The notes below the pieces were generated by a model. That model was not told the DNA's origin and ran no database searches. It worked only from the letters and a program-made list of their open reading frames with translations. From the NCBI RefSeq assembly GCF_013349955.1, contig NZ_JABVXC010000021.1, forward strand, positions 1 to 36,249: 36,249 bases of DNA. The letters are read 5' to 3'. Origin of the DNA: Onishia taeanensis. Its GTDB lineage: Bacteria; Pseudomonadota; Gammaproteobacteria; Pseudomonadales; Halomonadaceae. Below are positions 1-7,009 of the stretch, piece after piece; the stretch's first letter is position 1; each line of letters begins with the position of its first letter. The position numbers were made by a program, and so were the translations under genes.

Positions 1-459
1 GTGGGTCTGTTCGTGGCCTCCGCCGAGGACTTCCTGACCGACGAGGCCCTGCAGGCCGAGGTCTTCGGGGCCACCTCGTTGGTGGTGGAATGTGCCGATC
101 AGGCCGAGGTGAAGCGCGTGGCCGAGCATCTGGAAGGCCAGCTCACCGCGACCTTGCAGATGGACGACGGCGATCTGGAGGCGGCCCGCGCGCTGCTGCC
201 GGTGCTCGAACGGCGTGCCGGCCGGGTGATGGCCAACGGTTGGCCGACCGGCGTCGAGGTCTGTCATGCCATGGTCCATGGTGGGCCTTATCCGGCGACC
301 TCGGACTCGCGCACCACCTCGGTGGGCAGCGCAGCGACCCACCGCTTCCTGCGCCCGGTGTGCTACCAGAACCTGCCCCAGGGGCTGCTGCCCGAAGCGC
401 TGCGTGACGGCAACCCGGCGGGCGTCAGTCGCCTGGTCGATGGCAAGCGCGAGGCCTGA
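1..459 (+). CDS. Aldehyde dehydrogenase, alpha-ketoglutaric semialdehyde / fatty-aldehyde type (C-terminal part, 5' end outside window)
   Basis: The reading frame is open from base 1, so only about the last 152 residues of a roughly 520-residue enzyme are present. The C-terminal block with GVEVCHAMVHGGPYPATSD followed by a conserved RFLRPVCYQN segment is characteristic of the NAD(P)-dependent 2,5-dioxopentanoate (alpha-ketoglutaric semialdehyde) dehydrogenase branch of the aldehyde dehydrogenase superfamily. This branch oxidises semialdehydes from sugar-acid or hydroxyproline breakdown. The catalytic cysteine and the nucleotide-binding fold lie upstream, outside the window, so substrate choice cannot be judged. 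The first codon shown is GTG, but it is internal to the gene and is not proposed as a start. A strong inverted repeat lies 43 bases after the stop. Confidence 0.85.
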   Translation: MGLFVASAEDFLTDEALQAEVFGATSLVVECADQAEVKRVAEHLEGQLTATLQMDDGDLEAARALLPVLERRAGRVMANGWPTGVEVCHAMVHGGPYPATSDSRTTSVGSAATHRFLRPVCYQNLPQGLLPEALRDGNPAGVSRLVDGKREA

Positions 460-501
460 GGACCTCGCTTCGCTTGGCGGAGACATGTCGTAACCATAAA
501 A

Positions 502-534
502 AAACGCAGGCCGGGGAATCCCCGGCCTGCGTTT
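502..534 (-). terminator. Rho-independent terminator between converging genes
   Basis: A perfect 16-bp inverted repeat with a one-base centre (AAACGCAGGCCGGGGA arm). On the minus strand it is followed by a run of T residues, so it fits best as the terminator of the helicase gene. Without a T-run on the plus strand it may also end the aldehyde dehydrogenase transcript less efficiently. Confidence 0.85.
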
Positions 535-561
535 AGCATTGGCGCCTATGCCCTTAAGCTC

Positions 562-585
562 GGGAGCCTGACGTTTCAGGCTCCC
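562..585. terminator. Second GC-rich hairpin before the helicase stop
   Basis: GGGAGCCTGA and TCAGGCTCCC form a perfect 10-bp stem with a CGTT loop, 33 bp beyond the helicase stop codon. There is no T-run on either side. It may be an RNA-end stabiliser or an auxiliary terminator working with the repeat at 502-534. Confidence 0.5.
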
Positions 586-617
586 GCTCAGGACATGCCT
601 GGCTCACAACAGTGAGA

Positions 618-2318
618 TTAGGCCTGCGAACGGCGACGCACGGGTGCGTCGTCGTTGTTGCGACGGCGCGGTGCGCGTTCCGGCGCGCCGCTGTCTTCGC
701 TGATCTCCAGCGGACGGCCGCCGACCTTGGCGCGTGCCATCTTGCTGAGGATGCTGGCGGGCAGGCTGCTCGGCAGCTCAACCACTGAGAAGGCATTGCG
801 GATGTCGATGCGGCCGATACGGGCGCCTTCGATGCCACCTTCGTTGGCCAGCGCGCCGACCAGTTGGCCCGGCTTGACGCCGTCCTTGTGGCCAACGGCA
901 ACGCGGTAACGCGTCATGCCTTCGCGCGGGGCGCTGTCACGACGCTTCGGCTTGCCATCACGAGCGGCGCGATCGTTGTTGCGCTCCTTCGGTGCCTGCA
1001 GGCGACCGATCGGCGCTTCGTCGGCGCGAGCCATGGCGGCGAAGGCACAGGCCAGCTCAACCGGATCATGCCCTTCGGCGACCATGCGCTCGACCAGTGC
1101 ACGCTGCTCGTCGCTGCCGGCGGTCAGGGTGCCTACCACGCGCTGGTGGAAGATCTCGTCGCGATGAGCGCGGATGGCCGCCTCGTCGGGCAGCGCCATG
1201 TCGCTCATGTGCTGGCCGGTGGCCTGCTCGATCCAACGCACCTTGCGGGTTTCACGGAAGCCGGCGAAGGTGATCGCCACGCCGCTACGCCCGGCACGAC
1301 CGGTACGGCCGATACGGTGGGTATAGGCTTCGGAATCCTGCGGCAGGTCGTAGTTGATGACGTGGGTGATACGCGGCACGTCGAGGCCACGGGCGGCCAC
1401 GTCTGTCGCGATCAGCACGTCGACCTTGCCACGCTTGAGGCGCGTGATGGTGCGCTCGCGCAGGCTCTGGTCCAGATCACCGGACAGGCCAGCGGCGTTG
1501 ACACCACGAGCGGTCAGCTGTTCGACCAGAGTGGTGCAGGCGGCACGAGTACGCACGAAGACGATGGCACCATCGACCGGCTCCACTTCGAGAATGCGCG
1601 AGAGTGCCTCGAGCTTGGCACCACCCTCGGCACGGACCAGACGCTGGTCGATGCTGTCGGCAGTACCCTTGGCCGATTCGATAGCGACCTTGACCGGGTC
1701 GACCAGATAGCGATTGACGATGCGCTCGATCTCGGTCGGCAGGGTCGCGGAGAAGAACACCCGCTGGGCGTCTTTCGGGGTATCGGCGACGACGCGCTTG
1801 ACGTCATCGATGAAGCCCATGCGCAGCATTTCGTCGGCTTCGTCGAGCACCAGCGCGGACAGGCCGTCCAGCTTCAGGCTGCCACGATCCAGGTGGTCGA
1901 TGATACGGCCCGGGGTGCCGACCACGACTTGCGCGCCACGCTTCAGCGCGCCGAGCTGTTCACGATATTCCTGGCCACCGCACAGGGTAGCGACCTGCAG
2001 GCCCTGCAGGTTCTGGCCGTACTTGGTAAAGGACACGGCGACCTGCTGAGCCAGTTCGCGGGTCGGGGCCATCACCAGTACCTGGGGCTCGCGGCGGGCG
2101 AGGTCGATGCGAGACAGGATCGGCAGTGCGAAGGCCGCGGTCTTGCCGGTACCGGTCTGAGCCTGGCCGATCATGTCACGGCCTTCGAGCAGGGCAGGAA
2201 TGGTCTGCGCCTGGATCGGAGAGGGAGTTTCGTAGCCCAGCGTTTCGAGGGCAGTCAGCACGGCAGGCAGCAGTGCCAGTTCGCCGAAGCTCGGCGAGGC
2301 GACAGAAGTCGAGGTCAT
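618..2318 (-). CDS. deaD: DEAD-box ATP-dependent RNA helicase, DeaD/CsdA type
   Basis: Cold-shock and ribosome-assembly RNA helicase, 566 residues from the chosen ATG (E. coli DeaD has 629). The sequence shows the Q motif region near residues 30-40, Walker A AQTGTGKT near 53-60, PTRELAQQ near 85-92, TPGR near 135, the DEAD box near 159-162, SAT near 190-192 and the HRIGRTGRAGR motif VI near 340. A DbpA-like RNA-binding domain follows (about 470-540), then an arginine-rich tail. The ATG at 2318 is preferred over an in-frame TTG three bases upstream because AAGGTG sits six bases before it. The gene stands alone on the minus strand, with a 530-bp gene-free leader region upstream. The long antisense open frame across it is composition-driven. 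Confidence 0.95.
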   Translation of the reverse strand: MTSTSVASPSFGELALLPAVLTALETLGYETPSPIQAQTIPALLEGRDMIGQAQTGTGKTAAFALPILSRIDLARREPQVLVMAPTRELAQQVAVSFTKYGQNLQGLQVATLCGGQEYREQLGALKRGAQVVVGTPGRIIDHLDRGSLKLDGLSALVLDEADEMLRMGFIDDVKRVVADTPKDAQRVFFSATLPTEIERIVNRYLVDPVKVAIESAKGTADSIDQRLVRAEGGAKLEALSRILEVEPVDGAIVFVRTRAACTTLVEQLTARGVNAAGLSGDLDQSLRERTITRLKRGKVDVLIATDVAARGLDVPRITHVINYDLPQDSEAYTHRIGRTGRAGRSGVAITFAGFRETRKVRWIEQATGQHMSDMALPDEAAIRAHRDEIFHQRVVGTLTAGSDEQRALVERMVAEGHDPVELACAFAAMARADEAPIGRLQAPKERNNDRAARDGKPKRRDSAPREGMTRYRVAVGHKDGVKPGQLVGALANEGGIEGARIGRIDIRNAFSVVELPSSLPASILSKMARAKVGGRPLEISEDSGAPERAPRRRNNDDAPVRRRSQA

Positions 2319-2851
2319 CAATCACACCTTGGTAGGCCGGTCAGTACCGGCAACAGAGTTTGGTGGCGTCCCCGACCCGGAACACGCAATAGCACAGGAT
2401 CCACAAGGGGCCTGTAGGGTCGAATGCGAGCCGGCCCATAGTTGGGCTGGCTCGGGGCGGAGTCTGGGACGCCGGTCGCACCTGGCATTCGGTTCACCTC
2501 AAGACACGGGCATGGCCCGGATCAAACGAGCGTCTAACAAGCGCTGGGCTTGCCGGAAACTCTCGGCGAACCGCTGTGGCGACCTTGTGCACCTTGCCGA
2601 CAGGCAGTGGGCGCTCCATCTACAAATCCAGACGCACTGGGCGAGGCCTTGGGCCTGCCCCGGGCGAACACTTGGCGAGCCCGGTCACAGCGCTTGGTCG
2701 CGGATCATCGCGCCTGGCGTCTTGCGAAAGCTTGCCATCCCAACCTAATGAGGCGGGTGCAATTCGTCATGATGGTGGGGGTCAACACATGCGAGGAGAG
2801 CGCATGCTATCATCGAGGCCTTTGCCATGCCAGTCTTTTTCGGAGCCGTGA
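2319..2851. other. Gene-free 0.53-kb region between divergent deaD and yaiI
   Basis: I see no convincing gene here. An imperfect stem-loop at 2427-2454 (11-bp arms CGAGCCGGCCC / GGGCTGGCTCG, one G-T pair) lies about 110 bp upstream of deaD and could be part of a structured 5' leader, as is common for cold-shock genes. On the plus strand, TGCTATCAT at 2805-2813 resembles an extended -10 element about 40 bp before yaiI. Open frames in this stretch lack ribosome sites and recognisable sequence. Confidence 0.5.
2805..2813 (+). promoter_or_regulatory. Candidate extended -10 promoter for yaiI
   Basis: TGCTATCAT matches the extended -10 pattern TGnTATAAT at all but one position. No good -35 hexamer is visible 16-18 bp upstream, which is tolerated for extended -10 promoters. 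It lies 38 bp before the yaiI ATG. Confidence 0.4.
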
Positions 2852-3301
2852 ATGCCTAGCCTGTGGGTCGATGCCGACGCCTGCCCGCGTGTCGCACGTG
2901 AGATCATCGTGCGCGCCGCCGAGCGCACCCAGACACCGACCTGGTTCGTCGCGAACCATCAGGTGCCGCTGCCGCCCTCGCCCTGGGTCAAGCCGCTGGC
3001 GGTGGCCAGCGGCTTCGACGCCGCCGACGATGAGATCGTTCGGCGCCTGGTCCCGGGGGATCTGCTGGTGACCGCCGACCTGCCGCTGGCGCAGGAGGCC
3101 ATCGACAAGGGGGCAGCGGTGATGACCAATCGCGGCGAGACGCTGGATCGCGGCAACATCCGCGCGCGTGTACAAATGCGCGACTTTATGGAAACCATGC
3201 GCTCCAGCGGCGAGCATACCGGCGGCCCCAAGGGCTATTCGGACGTCGACCGCCGGGAATTTGCCAACGCCCTGGACCGGTGGTTGGCCAAGAACGTTTG
3301 A
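2852..3301 (+). CDS. yaiI: YaiI/YqxD family protein (DUF188, UPF0178)
   Basis: 149-residue protein of the conserved YaiI/YqxD family, a PIN-like fold of unknown function. Family hallmarks are visible: WVDADACPR at residues 5-13, the VTADLPLAQEAI segment near the middle, a TNRG motif, and the C-terminal RSSGEHTGGPKGYSDVDR block before the last helix. A GGAG ribosome site lies seven bases before the ATG. The oddity is at the 3' end. From about codon 113 the coding sequence, plus 44 bp beyond the stop, is repeated twice more downstream as a 158-bp tandem array, so the gene is followed by two out-of-context copies of its own tail. The reading frame used here ends in the first copy (Lys-Asn-Val-stop), while the last copy ends Lys-Asn-Ala-stop. 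Confidence 0.9.
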   Translation: MPSLWVDADACPRVAREIIVRAAERTQTPTWFVANHQVPLPPSPWVKPLAVASGFDAADDEIVRRLVPGDLLVTADLPLAQEAIDKGAAVMTNRGETLDRGNIRARVQMRDFMETMRSSGEHTGGPKGYSDVDRREFANALDRWLAKNV

Positions 3302-3617
3302 TCATGAAGCCCCAGGGTGCAAATGCGGCTCACACAAGGGCCTGTATGGAAACCATGCGCTCCAGCGGCGAGCATACCGGCGGCCCCAAAGGCTATTCGG
3401 ACGTCGACCGCCGGGAATTTGCCAACGCCCTGGACCGGTGGTTGGCCAAGAACGTTTGATCATGAAGCCCCAGGGTGCAAATGCGGCTCACATAAGGGCC
3501 TGTATGGAAACCATGCGCTCCAGCGGCGAGCATACCGGTGGCCCCAAAGGCTATTCGGACGTCGACCGCCGAGAGTTCGCCAACGCCCTGGACCGGTGGT
3601 TGGCCAAGAATGCCTGA
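3188..3617 (+). repeat. 158-bp tandem repeat, nearly three copies, duplicating the 3' end of yaiI
   Basis: Copies begin at 3188, 3346 and 3504, each time with ATGGAAACCATGCGC, so the period is exactly 158 bp. Each copy carries the last 38 codons of yaiI with stop. The first two also carry a 44-bp spacer that ends just before the next copy. Copies 1 and 2 differ at only two bases that I can find. Copy 3 lacks the spacer and has several more changes, including an altered last codon. Because 158 is not a multiple of three, the copies fall in different frames. Confidence 0.95.
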
Positions 3618-3692
3618 GACGACCGCTTGGGCCGCCTCTAAGCGGAGAAACGTGGGATCTGAGCGACGCCGGGAACAGGTCTGAGCGAAGGT

Positions 3693-3753
3693 CATTCTTC
3701 AGGGATGAAGAATGTAGCGCCCAGGGAAGGGTTTACAGCGCCTTCGCGAAGGC
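3693..3753. repeat. Pair of palindromes in the yaiI-yqjG gap, possible dispersed intergenic repeat
   Basis: CATTCTTCA and TGAAGAATG (3693-3714, loop GGGA) form a perfect 9-bp stem. A second perfect 14-bp palindrome, GCCTTCGCGAAGGC, lies at 3740-3753. They sit between convergent genes. The arrangement looks like the dispersed intergenic palindromic elements of gammaproteobacteria, but only one copy is present here, so that reading is inference. They might also serve as terminators, though there is no T-run. Confidence 0.4.
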
Positions 3754-3788
3754 CTGTCCACGGGTTAGCCGCGCCACCCCACCAGGCG

Positions 3789-4793
3789 TCACGCCTTCTC
3801 CCTGATGCCCTGCCCCGGCAAACGCTCGCGGTCATGGGGCCGCTCCAGGTCGAGCGCCGGGCCCTTGGGCACGATGCGGGTCGGGTTGATGGTGTCGTGG
3901 CTGTAATAGTAGTGGCGCTTAATGTGGTCCATGTTCACCGTTTCCTTGATGCCCGGCCACTGATATAGCTCGCGGACGTAGTTCGAGAGGTTCGGATAGT
4001 CCTCGATGCGCCGGATGTTGCACTTGAAGTGACCGTGATAGACGGCATCGAAACGGATCAGGGTGGTGAACAGGCGGATGTCGGCCTCAGTCAGCCACTC
4101 GCCAGCCAGATAGCGCTGCTCGGCGAGCCGTGCCTCCATGCGGTCCAGGGCATCGAAGAGCGCGGTAACGTGTTTCTCATAGACGGTCTGGTCGGTGGCG
4201 AAGCCTGACTTGTAGACGCCATTGTTGATATGGTCATAGACGTCTGCATTGACCGCATCGATGGTCTCGCGCAGATCGGCGGGATAGAAGTCCAGGCGGT
4301 TGTCGGTGATGTCGTCGAAGGCGTCGTTGAACATCCGCAGCAGGTCGGCGGATTCGTTGCTGACAATGTCGCCGGCGGTCTTGTCCCACAGGGCGGGCAC
4401 CGTGACGCGCCCCGTGTAATGCGGATCGGTGAGGGTGTAGAGCTCGCGGTGATAGCTCACCCCGTTAATGGGGTCACCGCTCGAGCCTTCTGCTTCGTTG
4501 TAGCTCCAGCCCTGATCCAGCATCAGCGGGCTCACATGCGAGGTGCCGATCACCTCATCGAGCCCCTTGAGATGACGCATGATCAGGGCCCGGTGGGCCC
4601 AGGGGCAGGCCAGCGACACATAAAGGTGGTAGCGCCCCGCCTCAGCGAACCGCCCCGGCTGGCCTTGGGGGCCTTCGCCGCCATCAGCGGTCACCCAGTC
4701 GCGTAGCTGGGCGGATTCGCGGACGAATTCGCCGCCGTGTTTTTTGGTGTCATACCACTGGTCGTGCCACTTGCCGTCGATCAACAGGCCCAT
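3789..4793 (-). CDS. yqjG: Glutathionyl-hydroquinone reductase, YqjG/ECM4 family
   Basis: 334-residue cytosolic enzyme of the Xi-class glutathione transferase family, which removes glutathione from glutathionyl-hydroquinones. The thioredoxin-like N-terminal half carries the diagnostic SLACPWAHRA motif, with the catalytic cysteine at residue 63. The helical C-terminal half contains ETLYHGHF-like features such as RFDAVYHGHFKCN, typical of YqjG. Length agrees with E. coli YqjG (328). AGGAGGG lies four bases before the ATG. It is a single-gene unit, converging with yaiI and about 100 bp downstream of a LysR gene that reads in the same direction. A direct regulatory link is possible but not shown. 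Confidence 0.93.
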   Translation of the reverse strand: MGLLIDGKWHDQWYDTKKHGGEFVRESAQLRDWVTADGGEGPQGQPGRFAEAGRYHLYVSLACPWAHRALIMRHLKGLDEVIGTSHVSPLMLDQGWSYNEAEGSSGDPINGVSYHRELYTLTDPHYTGRVTVPALWDKTAGDIVSNESADLLRMFNDAFDDITDNRLDFYPADLRETIDAVNADVYDHINNGVYKSGFATDQTVYEKHVTALFDALDRMEARLAEQRYLAGEWLTEADIRLFTTLIRFDAVYHGHFKCNIRRIEDYPNLSNYVRELYQWPGIKETVNMDHIKRHYYYSHDTINPTRIVPKGPALDLERPHDRERLPGQGIREKA

Positions 4794-4895
4794 AAGCCCT
4801 CCTCAAGTAGGATGCATCGTATAGCCATGAAGCCTACGCCCATTCTTTCGACGCTCAAGCGCGTATTTTCCCGGATTCCATTCGATAGCTTCGAA

Positions 4896-5804
4896 TCATT
4901 CCGCTGCCGCCTGGGCCCCCTCCCATTCGCTTACCGACTGCATCAGCGCCGCCGCCATGGCGCGGGTCGCCGGGCCAGCCCGGTCACGATCGCGATGAAT
5001 CAACTGAAACGGCACTTTGCGCACGCCACCGGCCAGCAGAGGTAGCGGCAAGAGCTCACCACTTTCCAGGGCAGGCTCGATCAGGGTCTTCGGCACCCAG
5101 GCGAATCCCAGGCCACGCTTGAGCATGTCAACCGACGTGGCCAGGTGACTGACCGTCCAGCGCTGTTCGGCCTTCAGCCAGCCCGCATTCATCGCCTCAC
5201 GCTGCGCCGAGTCGCGCACCACCAGTTGGCGATGCTGCTCCAGATCACGCAGATCAAGCGGCCGTCCTAGCTGATGCAGAGCATGGTCGGGATGGGCCAC
5301 GGCCAGAAAGGTAACCGTTGCCAGGGGCTCGCCGAGAAACCCCTGCGCGGCCAGCCCCGAGGCGACCAGGTCGGCCCGACCGTCATAGAGCATCTCCACG
5401 CCGCCGTTAAGCACCGTCTCATGCAGCTGTATCCGCACATGCGGGAAGGCAGCCGAGAAGCGTTCCAGCGCCTGAGCCAGCACGTCCGGCGGGAATATCT
5501 GATCAATGGCCAGCACCACCTCCGCCTCCAGCCCCTCGGCGAGACTATCGGCCACATCCTCGAGGGCCTCGGCACTTTCAATCAGTTGGCGGGCCCGGCG
5601 CAACAGCATCTCGCCGGCCTCGGTAAGCCGCACATTGCGACCGACGGGCTCCAGCACCTTGACGCCCAATTGCTCCTCCAGCTTGTGCACAGCGTGGTTG
5701 AGCGTCGAGGGGCTCTTGTGCACGATAAGAGAGGCGCGGGCAAAGCCACCGTGGTCGACGACCGCCGCCAGCATCTGCCACTGGGAAAGCGTCACTCGAG
5801 ACAT
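4896..5804 (-). CDS. LysR-family transcriptional regulator divergent from pirin
   Basis: 302-residue LysR regulator. The winged helix-turn-helix covers residues 1-60 (LSQWQMLAAVVDHGGFARAS, then KSPSTLNHAVHKLEEQLGVK), followed by a periplasmic-binding-like effector domain. The ATG at 5804 is preferred over an upstream in-frame start at 5831 because GAGGA lies eight bases before it and the HTH begins at the usual distance. It is divergent from the pirin gene with a 107-bp shared upstream region, the classic layout for a LysR regulator controlling its neighbour as well as itself. The inducer is unknown. It could instead act on the glutathionyl-hydroquinone reductase gene downstream. Confidence 0.88.
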   Translation of the reverse strand: MSRVTLSQWQMLAAVVDHGGFARASLIVHKSPSTLNHAVHKLEEQLGVKVLEPVGRNVRLTEAGEMLLRRARQLIESAEALEDVADSLAEGLEAEVVLAIDQIFPPDVLAQALERFSAAFPHVRIQLHETVLNGGVEMLYDGRADLVASGLAAQGFLGEPLATVTFLAVAHPDHALHQLGRPLDLRDLEQHRQLVVRDSAQREAMNAGWLKAEQRWTVSHLATSVDMLKRGLGFAWVPKTLIEPALESGELLPLPLLAGGVRKVPFQLIHRDRDRAGPATRAMAAALMQSVSEWEGAQAAAE

Positions 5805-5911
5805 TTCGATTTCCTCGAACCATTTGAGCAAAACTATGCGCTATCGTTGCGCTGGCTTCATGATCAACAATCTATGCCATTGATACCAGACGCTATGGCG
5901 GAGAACTTCTC

Positions 5912-6772
5912 ATGAATGCTACCCCTGATACGCACGGCAGCGATCGTTGCATCGAACGCCGACTCGTCGCTCAGCCAAGCCAGGACGGCGACGGGGTCAA
6001 GATCAAGCGCCTGCACGACTTCGGCGGTGGCCTTGACCCTTTTCTGATGCTCGACGAACTGGGCTCGGATCGCCCCGACGATTACATCGGCGGCTTTCCG
6101 CCGCATCCCCATCGTGGCATCCAGACTCTCACCTATGTGATTCACGGCGGCCTGACCCATGAAGACCACCTGGGCCACTCCAGCACCATCGAGGCCGGCG
6201 ACGCACAGTGGATGCATACCGGTCGCGGCATCATCCACTCGGAAATGCCGCTCACCGATCATCAGGGGTTGCATGCGTTCCAGCTGTGGCTGAACCTCGC
6301 GACTCGCGACAAACTGAGCCCTGCCACCTATCGCGATGTAAAGGCCGCAGAGATGCCCCACCTGACGCAGGGCGGCGCGCGACTCACTGCACTGGGCGGG
6401 CACTGGCAGACCAGCAATGGCGAGGCCGTTGACGGCCCACTGGAGGCACTCACCGGCCAGGGCGCCGTGGCGCATCTGCGCCTTGATAAGGGAGCATCGC
6501 TTACACTCGCCGCCGATGCGCCCACCCTGCTTGCCTATGTGTTCGATGGCGCATTGACCATTGCCGGCGAGAACGTCGCCGCCGGGGAGCTGGTGCGCCT
6601 GAGCGAGGGCGACAGCCTGTCACTTACCAGCCCTGGCGGCGCTCAAGCCCTACTGTTGGCGGGTATTCCACATCGCGAGCCGATCGCTCATTACGGGCCC
6701 TTCGTGATGAACTCGGAGGCGGAACTACAGCAGGCACTGCGCGATTACCGTGACGGCACCCTGACCGGCTGA
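5912..6772 (+). CDS. Pirin-family bicupin protein (YhhW-like)
   Basis: 286-residue bicupin. The four metal ligands of pirins are in place: the HPHRG motif gives His65 and His67, and HSE gives His109 and Glu111. The flanking TGRGIIHSEMP and QLWLNL segments are typical. Members such as E. coli YhhW oxygenate quercetin in vitro, and others act as redox-sensing co-regulators, so the cellular substrate is not predictable. GGAGA lies seven bases before the ATG. The gene is transcribed divergently from the LysR gene. It is followed by an imperfect inverted repeat (6801-6814 with 6839-6852, 12 of 14 positions pairing by Watson-Crick) that may mark its transcript end. Confidence 0.9.
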   Translation: MNATPDTHGSDRCIERRLVAQPSQDGDGVKIKRLHDFGGGLDPFLMLDELGSDRPDDYIGGFPPHPHRGIQTLTYVIHGGLTHEDHLGHSSTIEAGDAQWMHTGRGIIHSEMPLTDHQGLHAFQLWLNLATRDKLSPATYRDVKAAEMPHLTQGGARLTALGGHWQTSNGEAVDGPLEALTGQGAVAHLRLDKGASLTLAADAPTLLAYVFDGALTIAGENVAAGELVRLSEGDSLSLTSPGGAQALLLAGIPHREPIAHYGPFVMNSEAELQQALRDYRDGTLTG

Positions 6773-6800
6773 CCCCCGACATGCCCCCGCATAAAGGAAA

Positions 6801-6852
6801 TGCCAGGAAGTTAATCAGGATTTCTCAGCGAAACAGCGTTAATTTTCTGGCA
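6801..6852. repeat. Imperfect inverted repeat after the pirin gene
   Basis: TGCCAGGAAGTTAA and TTAATTTTCTGGCA pair at 12 of 14 positions around a 24-base centre, 29 bp after the pirin stop. It could be a transcript-end hairpin or a binding site. The sequence alone does not decide. Confidence 0.35.
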
Positions 6853-6914
6853 TTCCATCTAGTTTGTGACGACACTTCCCAGACCCTGGGCGAATGAGTG
6901 TGAATCACCGCTTA

Positions 6915-6930
6915 CTGTATACGCATACAG
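6915..6930. promoter_or_regulatory. Candidate LexA (SOS) box upstream of the M23 peptidase
   Basis: CTGTATACGCATACAG fits the gammaproteobacterial LexA consensus CTGT-N8-ACAG exactly at the eight key positions. It is flanked by TA on the left as in the extended consensus, and six of eight spacer bases match the alternating AT ideal. It lies 80 bp upstream of the peptidase ATG. Chance occurrence in 36 kb is not negligible, but the position in a promoter region favours function. Confidence 0.5.
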
Positions 6931-7009
6931 ACTAGGCAGTTAATACGCCATGGGGTAAGGTTCTGATGCCTTTTTATATCCATTTGATCCTTACTGGCCT
7001 TTACTGACT

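Noticed and set aside
864..2417. 517-codon plus-strand open frame opposite the helicase gene
   Set aside because: It mirrors the deaD coding strand. Its length follows from high-GC codon composition, it has no recognisable motif, and the opposite frame carries every helicase motif.
2329..2748. Open frame in the deaD leader region
   Set aside because: No ribosome site, no family resemblance and erratic residue composition. It looks like a chance frame in GC-rich DNA.
3168..3617. 149-codon plus-strand frame across the tandem repeats
   Set aside because: It arises by reading the yaiI tail repeats in shifted frames, because the 158-bp period is not divisible by three. Its start lies inside yaiI and has no ribosome site.
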